NCBI RefSeq assembly: GCF_037893015.1
Contig: NC_133666.1
Coordinates: 625,345,852-625,409,851, forward strand
From: Macrotis lagotis
Taxonomy: Eukaryota; Chordata; Mammalia; Peramelemorphia; Peramelidae
Reading direction: 5' to 3'
DNA length: 64,000 nt
Part shown: positions 1 to 12,254 of the stretch, one piece after another
Numbering within the stretch: the stretch's first letter is position 1
Layout of the letters: every line of letters begins with the position of its first letter
Notes under the pieces: generated by a model
Seen by the model: the letters and a program-made list of their open reading frames with translations, nothing else
Told to the model about the DNA's origin: nothing
The model's database searches: none
Made by a program: the position numbers and the translations under genes

Positions 1-386
1 AAATTCCCAGTGAAGTGCTTCATCCTGGTCAAAAAAAGCAAGACCTCCTGGATAACAGCCCTAAGCATAAGTGATCTGAAACAGGCCATAGCCTTGGCCC
101 CCTTGATTTAAATCATTTCCCTCTATGCTTAACCATAATCTCTTTGTCCTTTGATAATTGAAATAAGGGATCAGCAATGGCATCTTAATGGTAGAGTTAG
201 ACTGGTTGCTAAGCCCCAAACTAATTAGAAATGATGGAGGAAGTGGGTGTGACTTAAGAATTCTGGATTTTCATTCTAGCAGTCCTGCTTCTAATGTGTG
301 TGTGTGGGGGGTCTTCCAGCCCCCTGCCTATTTTGCCCAGATCTGGAGAGCAGGGAAACTTCCTGAAAACACTAGTTAGTCTGATC

Positions 387-392
387 TTTATT
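387..392 (-). terminator. KEAP1: Candidate KEAP1 poly-A signal
   Basis: AATAAA on the minus strand, about 500 nt downstream of the KEAP1 stop codon, gives a 3' UTR of ordinary length. No transcript evidence is available. Bases 1-370 beyond it show nothing recognisable. Confidence 0.5.
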
Positions 393-892
393 TCAGTTTG
401 AAAGTTACAAGAGAACTTACCATGATAATTGTAGAGAGCCCAGAGATAATCTAGCCCAAGTTTTTATGTACAAGCCCACCCCACCCCCAGTGTTCATGCC
501 AACATCCTGGCACCAAAACCCTTCTTGTTCAGCACAGGAGCTTCAGGAATGAAGAGAGCTGGAGTCTGTGGCTATGGTCTGGGTCCAATTTCCATCTCCC
601 TTCTGCAGGCAGGCCCTCTCCTATAGGCGCACTGGATGCCAGTGCCCCACTCCTAAGAATCCTCCCCCTTGCCAAACTCCTCCTAAGCCAGTGGATCCCT
701 GACAATACCTTACAAAAAATGTCTCAGGGCCAAAGTGGCAAAATCAAAGGTTCCTGTGTTGGCTTCTTCTGCTTTGTTATTTTAACACTGAATTGTTATT
801 CCAGCTTCTGGTCTTGGAAATGATTTTTTTGCTTTGTTTTTCATTTTCATACAAAAAAAATCTGACAATTTTGTTAAAGAGATAAAAATCTT

Positions 893-4190
<3,298 letters not shown>

Positions 4191-4231
4191 CAGCCTCTAG
4201 AAAAACACTGCCACCGCCTGGAATCATGCAC
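4191..4231 (-). other. KEAP1: KEAP1 5' UTR part of the first coding exon
   Basis: On the minus strand a good acceptor (CTCACTCCCAG|GTGCATG) sits 41 nt upstream of the KEAP1 ATG. This suggests the ATG-bearing exon begins at 4231 and is joined to an upstream non-coding exon. Human KEAP1 likewise has a non-coding first exon. The boundary is inferred. Confidence 0.6.
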
Positions 4232-5719
4232 CTGGGAGTGAGGGTGAGGGGATGATGATCAGGCCCTAGATGCCAGTCCTGGTGGGGAAAACCCACTCCT
4301 CCATGGGCTTCTTTCTGTCTCTTGGGGGAACAACAATTTCTTCTTTGCTAAGACGACTATCCCAGGAGTTGGTAGCCAACTCCCCCCACCCTAGGTGCTC
4401 AGAGTACCAGCCTAAAAGTGAGCCTTATCAGTGTCAGCTGGCACTCCAGAGTAGCAATTCTTGCCTGGGTAAGGCCTCCTGCCAATGAGATAACCTATGT
4501 AAAGTACTCAGCAAAACTTAAAAGAGCTACATAAATACTATGGCTCCTCCTCTTAATTATATTCCCTGGCCAGACCCCCTGGTGGAGGTCTCTCTGGCCT
4601 GGCTCTGAGCCCTGAAGGGATCACAGATCTCAGAAGGCATCCATTCCGACCTCACTCTAAAGAGGAAGCTGAGGATCTGCAGGGAAGCAACTTTGCACAG
4701 GTGCTAAGATCTGGAATTCCAACCCAGTTCCCGCGGCGTCGGGCTCTGAACTCCGAGTACAAAAAGCAGAAGGTCCCAGATCCGAGCTGCGGCCACACTA
4801 GACATCTGAGAAGTGACCCTTCTAAGTAGTGGACACCCCCCCGCCCGGTGCCCCCCATTAGCCAGTTAGTAGGTGGCATTCCGGCCATGGCTACTCCTGG
4901 GGCCCCTGAGGGTACAAGCCCCGTGTTCCGGCTGCTAGCCCTCCCCTGGGGGTCCGGGGGGCCGCACTGGCCCCAGCCCGGCCCCGCTTGGAGCCCGAGG
5001 AAGCTGGCTCCGAGGCAGGAAGCCCGGACTCCAGCCGGGCGGGACGGCCTCCCAGCTACGTGACGTCGGGGCTCGCGCCCGCGCTCCCCGCCGCCCGCGC
5101 CCCCCGCTCCCCCCGGGCCGCTGGGGAGGCTCGGAGGGGGCAAAGCCCGGGAAGCCGCGCTAACGTCGGTCGGGCCGGGGCCGGGGCCGGGCCGGGGCCG
5201 CAACCGGAGCCGGCCCGAGACCCGGGCCGGGGCCGCACAATGGCTGCGCTCCCACTTCCTGCCCCGGCCTTGGCCCCGGTCCGGCCCGGCCTGCCCACGA
5301 CCGGCTCTCGGGGTCCCGGGGCCGCCCGCGGGGGCCTTCCCGGCCCCCCCAGAGCCCGTCCGCCCGGCCCTCTGACGGGGGGAGCCCTGCGCGAGCGGGG
5401 AAGGCCGGGCCCGGAGGGGGGAAACAAAGCGGCGCCCGGCCGGGGGGCGCCAGGCCGGCTCGGCCCGGGCCAGGCCACCCCTCTCTGGGTCCGCCGCGGC
5501 CCGCGCCGCCAGGCGGGCTCCGAGCTGCAGGGACGAGCCCGGGCCCGCCGCCCGGAGCCCCCCGCGGCGGCCTGCGAGCCGGGCCCCGGAGCCCAGCCCG
5601 GGCCGGCAGCGGGGGGCCTCTCCCGGGCGCCGGCTCGGGGCCGCACCCCGCCGGACACGGCCCCCCGCGGCCCCGAGGGCCCGAGCCCCGGCGGCGGCGA
5701 CCGCGGCCGCGTTACTCAC
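4232..5719 (-). other. KEAP1: Inferred KEAP1 intron 1
   Basis: About 1.5 kb between the inferred non-coding first exon and the ATG exon. The 3' half is ordinary single-copy sequence; from about 4890 it becomes CpG-island DNA. No repeat copy is obvious. Long open frames here on both strands are GC-bias artefacts. Confidence 0.5.
5061..5068. promoter_or_regulatory. CRE-like site TGACGTCG
   Basis: TGACGTCG (7 of 8 bases of the CREB/ATF palindrome TGACGTCA), immediately preceded by TACG so that it also resembles a bZIP/bHLH composite TACGTGACGTC. It lies in the CpG island within the inferred KEAP1 intron 1. Motif match only. Confidence 0.35.
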
Positions 5720-5870
5720 CCAGCCATGGCCGCGCTCCTGCTCCTCCGCCTCCGCCTCCGCCTCCCGGGCTCGGGCGCCTCCATCGCGGCGCGCGGGGGG
5801 TGGGGTGGGGGTGGGGAGCGGGAGAAGAGGGAAGGCGGAGGGGGAGGGGCAAGGGGGAGGATAAAGTCAC
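5720..5870 (-). promoter_or_regulatory. KEAP1: Inferred KEAP1 non-coding exon 1 and core promoter
   Basis: On the minus strand a strong donor (CATGGCTGG|GTGAGTAAC) ends a purine-rich GGAGGC-repeat exon at 5720. Joining it to the acceptor at 4231 gives a KEAP1 5' UTR. The transcription start is not visible; I place it between the donor and the ARE match at 5872-5883. The exon contains ATG codons that open upstream frames. Confidence 0.5.
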
Positions 5871-5871
5871 C

Positions 5872-5883
5872 ATGACTAAGCAG
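5872..5883 (+). promoter_or_regulatory. Antioxidant response element match in the KEAP1 promoter
   Basis: ATGACTAAGCAG fits the NRF2-small MAF consensus RTGACnnnGCA(R); on the other strand it reads CTGCTTAGTCAT, close to a Maf recognition element, and TGACTAA is also an AP-1 variant. It lies about 150 bp upstream of the inferred KEAP1 exon-1 donor, a promoter-proximal place. An NRF2-responsive ARE has been reported in the KEAP1 (INrf2) promoter of other mammals. Confidence 0.5.
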
Positions 5884-6760
5884 ACCGCGCGCCCCGGCCT
5901 CGTCAGAATAAGAGTCTCCTGGTCCGCCGCCCGGGATCCGGCGGCCAATGGGGTCGCCAAGACCGCGTCCTCGAGCGAGGAGGAGGGGAAAGGGGCCTCG
6001 CTTGCCTTCGACACCAAAAAAGAGCATGGAGGCAGGGCTGGGGGAGGGGGCCCTGTTGCCACCCCTTCCCCTCCCCCTTCCGAGGGGGGCCCCTGGGTCA
6101 CCAAAGCGCCTGGCCGCGGGGGCGGAGCCGGGGGGCGCCCCTGGGCCACCCCTTCCCGGGGCCCGCCGCGCCCACGACGGAGCTTCGCGGGCTCCTGGGC
6201 CCCAGGACTCACCGCAAGCGCTGGGGGACGTCCGCCCGGCCCGTGGCTCAGCAGCCCCGCCTTGGAGCCGGGCCCGGTGCCCAGCAAGCCCGCCCCTCGT
6301 CCGGGGCCGCGGCGGCCGGCCTCCACGCCCCACGCGACCCGCCTCTCCTCCGCCGCCCCGAGCCGGGCCTCTGCTTCTCGCAGGCGCCTGCAGAGCGGGA
6401 GCTCGGAGCACGTGCTGTTCGGCACCACGGAGGCGCTCCCGCCCGCCCTGCGCGAGGCCGAACGTGGGGAGAAAAACGACCGTTTCAGCCGCCCCCGGGC
6501 CCGGAACACAGGGGGCGGCAGGGCGGGGGAGGGGGGTCCCGCCTGCCCCAGGGGCTGCGCGTTGCCCTGCCCGGCCACGGAAGCGTCCTGGACACCCGGG
6601 GGCCGGAGGATCCCCGGCTGCCGCCGCCGGGCGCGGGAAGCCCGAGTGCCACGGACGCCCGAGGACCGGCCTGTCCGCGGCCGCGGCGGGGCCACTGACA
6701 TCTGAATCGGAGCAGCTCCGGCCCCGAGGCGGGGAAAAGAGACGCCTGGGTGTGGGGAAG

Positions 6761-7358
6761 CTCAGGGCCGGAGCCACGCGTGGGGATCACTGAAGACTGG
6801 GAACCCAAGGCGGGGTGGAGCCAAGGTGCAATCAGACCCCCCCCCCCCCCATCCCTGGGTTTCCAGCCTCCTTAGCAAAAAAGCTACCTCGATCCTCTGC
6901 AGTTCGGGAGGCTACCGGAGGGTGGCGGCGCGCCGACATGGTCTGCTAGGGCCGCGAAGTGGGGATCAGACTTAGGTGGGAGACCCCAGGCTCAAAGTTA
7001 TGCAATCGCTTCGCGATCTGCCCCCAACCCTCTTCCGCAGCGCCCAGGCGGGTCGCCCCGAGATCAAGAAGGCTGCGTGCCGGGAGGTAGAGGACGGATT
7101 GGGTCTTATGTTAGGGACGCGCCGGGCTGGGTATGCACAGCCCAGCCGAGGAGAGGATGGCGCTGCACAAAGATTTTCCCACAAGCCCCGAGCCCATCCG
7201 CCAGATCCGATTTGGGACTGGGGCTCCTCCCCCTTCCTGCCTGTAACGGCGGCTCATCCGTGGTCCAGGCGGCCAAGGAAGCCGGGACCCGGCTGGCCCT
7301 AACGACTCTGCGTTTTCCAAGGTGTCTGTCCACCCCCCGACATTCTAGTACAAATTAC
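6761..7358. other. KEAP1-S1PR5 intergenic spacer
   Basis: Moderately GC-rich single-copy DNA with a 14-base C run at 6837-6850. No gene, RNA or repeat is recognisable. Confidence 0.5.
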
Positions 7359-7364
7359 TTTATT
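7359..7364 (-). terminator. S1PR5: Candidate S1PR5 poly-A signal
   Basis: Minus-strand AATAAA in the context GTGAATAAAGTAA, only about 75 nt beyond the S1PR5 stop codon. If it is used, the 3' UTR is very short. A more distal signal cannot be excluded. Confidence 0.45.
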
Positions 7365-7439
7365 CACTTTTATAAAACAACAGAAACGCCCGGCAATCCG
7401 AAAAGAGGCGGGCCCCGGGCGCGGGCTGGGGGAGAAGAG

Positions 7440-8588
7440 TCAGTCGGCGGGCTTGGGCAGCAGGCAGCGAAGGGGCGCGCGCGAGGGCGTGGCGTTGCCG
7501 GTGGAGACGCTGGTGTCCGGCCCCTCCGCGCGGTTGGAGGAGCGCTCTGACTTGCTGGTGCTGCCCTCGAGCGTGCGCTGCAGCCCGCGGCGCCCACCCG
7601 CCGCGCCCTCGCCGCGCCCCGGCCCCGCGCCCAGGGGGCCGCAGCGGCACAGGAGCAGCAGCGCGCGGCGCAGGTCCCGGCTGGTGAGCGTGTAGATGAT
7701 GGGGTTGAGCAGCGAGTTGGCCATGGCCAGCCCCAGGAAGTAGTCCGCCTGCAGGAGCAGCGGGCAGGCCCGGGCCGGGCAGGCCACGTCCAGCAGCAGC
7801 AGCGAGAAGAGCGGGCCCCAGCACACGACGAAGGCCAGCAGCACCACGGTGACGGTGCGCAGCAGCGCCAGGGGCTTGGGCAGGCGGCGGGGCCCTCCGG
7901 CCGCGGCCCGCAGCTGCCACCTGCGCGCGTTGGCCCGCACCTGCCAGTAGATGCGCGCGTAGAGCGCGAAGATGGTCACCAGGATGGCCAGGAAGGCCAG
8001 CACGCAGAAGAGGACGTAGGGCTTGGCGTAGAGGGGGAGCACCGTGGAGCACTGGGCCAGGCGGCCCAGGCAGTTCCAGCCGAGGCCGGGGAGGAGCCCG
8101 AGCAGCAGCGACAGCAGCCAGGCGGCCCCGGCCAGCAGCAGCGTGCGGCCCCGGCGCTGGGCGGGCGCGGGCCGGCGGCCGCTCATGGTCAGGTGGCGCT
8201 CCAGCGCTATGGCGAGCAGGCTGAGCACCGAGGCGGCCAGCGTGACGAAGACGCCTCCCTCCCGGGCGAACCAGAGAGCGGGCGACAGGTGCAAGGTGCG
8301 GGCCCCGGACAGCAGGATGTTGGCGGTGTAGGCGGCGCCGGCCAACAGGTCGGACAGCGTCAGGCTGCCCAGCAGCAGGTACATGGGCGCGTGGAACTTC
8401 TTGTGGCGCCAGAGGACCAGCAGGACCGCCAGGTTCTCCAGGACGATGACGCCGCACACCGCCAGGAAGGCGATGGCATCGGCGCGCAGGCCCCCGTTCG
8501 GGTCGTAGCGCGCCCCATTCAGCTTGCCCGTGTAGTTGTAGTGCAGCGCGATCACCTCGCTCCCCAGCGCGGCCGGGGGCGCCTCCAT
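7440..8588 (-). CDS. S1PR5: S1PR5, sphingosine-1-phosphate receptor 5, complete single coding exon
   Basis: A seven-transmembrane class A GPCR for sphingosine-1-phosphate, in the plasma membrane; in mammals it signals through Gi/G12 and drives NK-cell egress and oligodendrocyte functions. 382 residues (human 398) in one uninterrupted frame, as usual for S1P receptors. Visible marks: N-glycosylation site N18-Y-T in the conserved [19 protein letters not shown] in TM2, ligand-contact R109-E110 in WFAREGG at TM3, E130-R131-H132 at the DRY position (a DRY variant, ERS in human), CWGP in TM6, NPIIY (295-299) in TM7, then Cys314/Cys316 as likely palmitoylation sites and a Ser-rich tail. The ATG at 8588 starts MEAPP and aligns with the human N-terminus. 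Codons are very GC-rich. The tail is shorter and diverged from human. Confidence 0.97.
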   Translation of the reverse strand: MEAPPAALGSEVIALHYNYTGKLNGARYDPNGGLRADAIAFLAVCGVIVLENLAVLLVLWRHKKFHAPMYLLLGSLTLSDLLAGAAYTANILLSGARTLHLSPALWFAREGGVFVTLAASVLSLLAIALERHLTMSGRRPAPAQRRGRTLLLAGAAWLLSLLLGLLPGLGWNCLGRLAQCSTVLPLYAKPYVLFCVLAFLAILVTIFALYARIYWQVRANARRWQLRAAAGGPRRLPKPLALLRTVTVVLLAFVVCWGPLFSLLLLDVACPARACPLLLQADYFLGLAMANSLLNPIIYTLTSRDLRRALLLLCRCGPLGAGPGRGEGAAGGRRGLQRTLEGSTSKSERSSNRAEGPDTSVSTGNATPSRAPLRCLLPKPAD

Positions 8589-8716
8589 GGGGGCGCGCCT
8601 CCCCTTCTCCTCCTCCTGCTGCTGCTCTGCCTCGTGGGGCGCTTCACCGACGGGCGGCTACATCCCCAGACGGGACCCTGGGGAGAGAAACCATTCACAG
8701 CTCCGGAGGGGCTGTT
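8589..8716 (-). other. S1PR5: S1PR5 5' UTR segment of the coding exon
   Basis: A plausible acceptor (CCTTCCCCAGCAG|AACAGCC) lies at 8716 on the minus strand, 128 nt before the start codon. This suggests that, as in human S1PR5, a separate upstream non-coding exon exists. Inferred from the splice motif only. Confidence 0.4.
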
Positions 8717-9800
8717 CTGCTGGGGAAGGGAAAGGGCGAAGTCAGTGGTGGAGGCCCCCCCAGAGCTGGGCCTCTAAAGAGTCCAGCACCCCAGAGACCT
8801 CCTTTCCCTCAGACTCCTGTGTCCTCCCTAAAGTCTTCGAAATAAGGAGCAGGAGGCAGAGGCAGCTTCTCCCCCCTCCCCATTCTGGGACCCCGGCCAA
8901 CCCAGAAAAGAGACCCAATGAGCTGCCGGTGCTCCACAGGGAGGATGTCCGAGATTCCCTCGAGGCACCCCCTTCTGGGGCAAAAGCCCAGGCAGCTGTC
9001 CTTAGAGCCAGACTGCAGTGAGGGGGCCGAAGGGGAATGGGCTTAGCCCTTGGCAAAGACCTGGCAGGCAGCTCCAGCAGGATGAGGAACAGCGGGGGAG
9101 GTTCCTGGGAGGGGATGAGTTGTGACCTCCGGGCCAGGAACCAGGCAGGCACCGGAGCTGGGCCAAGCCAGTGGGGCGGGAGACATTGTCCCAGAACTCT
9201 CAGATACACGCACAGACACAAACACAAAAGCCACACACACGAGCAGAGTTGCACAGGCAGGCACGGATCCACAGACAGAGAGCATGACACTTACACAAGT
9301 AGGCAAATCCACGGAGGCTTAGCGTCACTCATGTGCACGGCTACAAAGTCCCTGAATCCCCGAATCTGAGTTAGAAGGAAATTAACCCTTAATTGGAAAC
9401 GGATTTCCCCGCCCCCCTCCGGATTTAAAATGTAAAAGCAGAATCACTGGCAATCAGACACACAGTGCACCCACTCGTGCTATCCAGAATTACACACGCA
9501 GCAGGCACCACAATGCATAGAGCGTGCTGCCGATGGGAGAGATCTGGGATTTTGGAAGGACTCCCTGGAGCCGGGGCAGGAGATGTGGCTGAGGAGTGCC
9601 GTGCCCGTTGGCCTGGCTGGATCGGGAAAGCAAGGGCAGAGGCTTGCGAGCCAGCGGGGGTTCTTAGACGGCGCCTGCTTCCCTCTGTACCCTCCCGCGC
9701 GCTCCATTCCTCTAAGCCCAGATGGCTGGGGTTTCCCTGAGCTGATTTTGAGGTTTATCCTTTTTTGGAAATGCCAGGGAAGTCCCTAGAAACCGGGGGT
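8717..9800. other. S1PR5 upstream spacer
   Basis: Single-copy DNA, GC-moderate, with a short CA-rich stretch at about 9205-9240. No repeat copy and no coding family recognised. Confidence 0.5.
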
Positions 9801-10830
9801 CTTGGTTCAGAGGAGCCGCAGGGTGGTGGTCCCGTTCCCGTGTCCCGCGTGGGACATCCGGAGGGCTCCGGACAGCGGCTACTGTGGCCCGGGGACGAAG
9901 CCCCCACAGTCGTCTCCGGTGCAGCAAGGACGCCGGGGGAGCCCTTAGCTTCAGGACCCCGCCCGCCGCTGCTCTCCCCCTGCCCCACGCGCGTCGCCAG
10001 GACCCCGGGAACACCCTCGGGGAGAGGTGTCGAGTTCGCTCTAGGATCTCGAACCCAGACCCCACTACCCCGCCTTGCATGTCCCGGGAGGGGCCCCCAG
10101 GCCCCCCGCACTCACCCGGCGGTAGCGAGCTGCGCTCCGCCAAGCCCAATGAAGCGCGCTCCTCCTCGCCCAATGAAGCGCGCTCCTCCTCCGGAGTTGT
10201 GCCCGCACAGGGCTGGGCGGGGAAGAGCCCGGGCCTGAGAGGCTCGGCTCAGGCCTGGGTGCGGGCCAGGGGGCGAAGGCGGGGCCTGAGCTGTTCCCAG
10301 AGTGGGAGGCAGGATCCATCCCGGCTTGTGGGCGGCGCGGGAACAGCTGGCCCCCCTCAAACCCGGCGGGACCCACTCCCGGGCCCCGGGCCTGCGCCCT
10401 CCTGGGCGGCCCTTTTCCAGTCGATACTGCAGGGTCCGTCCGGACGGGACTGGCTCCGCAGAGAGCGCGTCAAGGCGAGGCAATGTGTCCAGGGTCACCC
10501 GGCGCTAGCGGCGTGCCCGCTGCCGGCACGGGGCCCTACGCGCGGGGGCCAGCCTTGCTGCCCTCGCTCGCGGCACTCGGTCCCAGGCGGCCACACGGAC
10601 GCTCAGACCCCGTCCGGGCTGGAGCTCGGCGTGCAGCCGCCCGGAGGCACCTGGCTCCGCGGGGGCTTGCGGGGGACGCCTTAGGAAAGACCCTGCCAGC
10701 AGAGGGGCACAGAGGGCGAGACCCGATGGACTGGAGTAAGCCCTGGAGCCCGGCAGCCCCGCCGCCCCAAGCCGCGCCGCCCCCCAGCACCCCAGAGACA
10801 GCCGAGAGACACTAGCAGACAGACACAGAC
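9800..10830. promoter_or_regulatory. CpG island upstream of S1PR5, candidate distal promoter
   Basis: CpG-dense, GC-rich DNA 1.2-2.2 kb upstream of the S1PR5 ATG. It carries a minus-strand donor motif CGCCGG|GTGAGT ending at 10116 and tandem CCAAT boxes just upstream of it in minus orientation, plus a second donor-like motif CACT|GTAAGTG near 10885. These could belong to S1PR5 first exons. No protein in the open frames is recognisable. Confidence 0.55.
10144..10191. repeat. Two exact tandem 24-bp units, each with a CCAAT box
   Basis: Bases 10144-10167 are repeated exactly at 10168-10191. Each unit starts GCCCAATGAAGCGCGC, so CCAAT lies at 10146-10150 and 10170-10174 in equivalent positions. 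NF-Y binds CCAAT in either orientation. The pair lies about 30-75 bp upstream (minus sense) of the donor motif at 10116. Confidence 0.85.
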
Positions 10831-11455
10831 AGGGGCGCACAGAGACAGAACTCCAGGGACGGACTGGGACAAAGACACACTTACAGTGAGGCTCGGCTAC
10901 GGGATGGTCCTGTTTCTCAGGGCCAGGAAGCTGCTTCCCCTTAGCTCCCCAGGGGCCCGCAGGCCTGGGAGGATGGACTTCAATTCCCGTGGGGACCTTT
11001 CCCCGGGTCAGCCGGCTCTCTCCTCAGAGGCAGACTGACTCTCACGAACTCTGCCGCCCCCTCCTTAAGGCCCGCCTGCTCCATGTCCGGGGGCCTCCCC
11101 CGCCTTTGACCCCTCCCCTTCTGTTCCTACTAATTCCCTACACCTGGCCCCCTCCTCCCCAGTTCCCAGGCAGGATTCGACCCCTGGCTCTCTGGTCCTG
11201 CCCCCGGGTTCTGGGACAGCTACCTAATCTAATCTAATCTGAGTCTGTATTTTATAAAACATTTCTCTGCAAGGCAGTGTGCTTGGTCAGAGCCATACCT
11301 TAGACAAAGGGGGTGGATGCGATGGGGTGACCTGTGGCCTCCACCAAGGGCAATGCCCTTTGCACCTACTGGGAAATTGTGGCCAGTTGAAGAATAATGG
11401 GTAGGAGGTGGGGTTTGAAACAGACTGGGTGAAAAGTAGATGGGGACTGAAGATT
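10831..11455. other. Spacer, nothing recognised
   Basis: Declining GC content away from the island, with a short TAATC tandem near 11223-11240 (CTAATCTAATCTAATCTG). No gene or clear repeat family. Confidence 0.4.
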
Positions 11456-11459
11456 TGTA

Positions 11460-11680
11460 AAGTGTTTGAATACATTATCTTTGATCCTTAAGCCTATATA
11501 AGTACTCTGAGTACTAGTAATATTTCCATTTATATATGTGGAAAATTGGGGCTCACAGAGAATAAGGGACTTGCTCAGGTCATAGCTAAGAGTCCTAAGC
11601 AAAATTTCAAGCTGGGCCTTGCCTGATCCAAGTCCAGGATCATGCAGCCTCTGAGAAATGGTCAATACCACAGTCTTAAA
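11460..11680 (-). repeat. MIR-type SINE remnant, antisense
   Basis: The read GGGGCTCACAGAGAATAAGGG followed by CTTGCTCAGGTCATAGCTAAG is the reverse complement of the MIR tRNA/CORE region. Old and diverged. Confidence 0.6.
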
Positions 11681-11987
11681 AGTTGAATAGGAGTTCAGAG
11701 ATCATTTAATCCAATATGCTCAGAGCAGGAATTCCCTTAACAACAATCAATCAACAAACACTTATTAAATGCTTTCCTTGGGTCAAGAACTGTACTGAGT
11801 GAAAGGGGGAACAATGAATGAGTAAATGGTTGGTTGGTTCTTATCCTTATCAAAGAACACCAAACAGCATCACTCTGAGACAAATTACAGTGTCAGACTG
11901 TGGCTGATTAGACTGATGGGAGTTCAGAATGCTCTACCACAGGTCAGGCACAAACAATCCATGTGAACACCTAGGGTGGGTACTCTA

Positions 11988-12024
11988 AACACACACACAC
12001 GCACAGACACACACATATATATAT
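11988..12024. repeat. CA/TA microsatellite
   Basis: ACACACACACGCACAGACACACAC passing into ATATATATATA; an imperfect dinucleotide array. Confidence 0.8.
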
Positions 12025-12049
12025 AAGAATAAATAAATGAGGGAAGGAA

Positions 12050-12244
12050 GTTAAGTGCTTATTATACTAAACTATACTAAACACTGGGGATACATATAGG
12101 AAAGTAGAATAGTTCCTTCCCTCCAAGAGCTTAAAGTCTAATGGGGGAGGTAATATACAGAATACATGTGTAAAATGAATGCAAGTTACTTTAGAGAGAA
12201 ACTACACTAGAGGGAAGGAGGGAAGAGATTAGTAAAGAGCCAAG
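12050..12244 (+). repeat. Left half of an old unclassified repeat split by the PTCD2 retrocopy
   Basis: The hallmark phrases ACACTGGGGATACATATAGG, CCTCCAAGAGCTTAAAGTCT and AATGGGGGAGGTAATATACA recur at about 24.7, 34.3, 51.2 and 57.5 kb. The right half resumes at 14221. I recognise the family by recurrence within the window but do not know its name. Confidence 0.55.
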
Positions 12245-12254
12245 AAAAGATTTG

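Larger units (their letters stand above)
4890..6760. promoter_or_regulatory. CpG island at the KEAP1 5' end
   Basis: Extremely GC-rich and CpG-dense over about 1.9 kb, with many GGGGCGG/GGGCCGG Sp1-like boxes and short GGGGCC tandem stretches near 5165-5210. It spans the inferred KEAP1 first exon. Islands like this mark housekeeping promoters. All the long ORFs in it lack any recognisable protein family. Confidence 0.85.

Noticed and set aside
4652-6808. Several 200-350-codon open frames on both strands around the KEAP1 island
   Set aside because: Low-complexity Gly/Pro/Arg/Ala translations caused by a lack of AT-rich stop codons in CpG-island DNA; frames overlap each other on both strands.
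7360-8457. A 365-codon minus-strand open frame overlapping S1PR5
   Set aside because: It is an Arg/Pro/Ala-rich alternate frame of the GC-rich S1PR5 exon. The overlapping frame encodes a clear GPCR, and no family is recognisable in this one.
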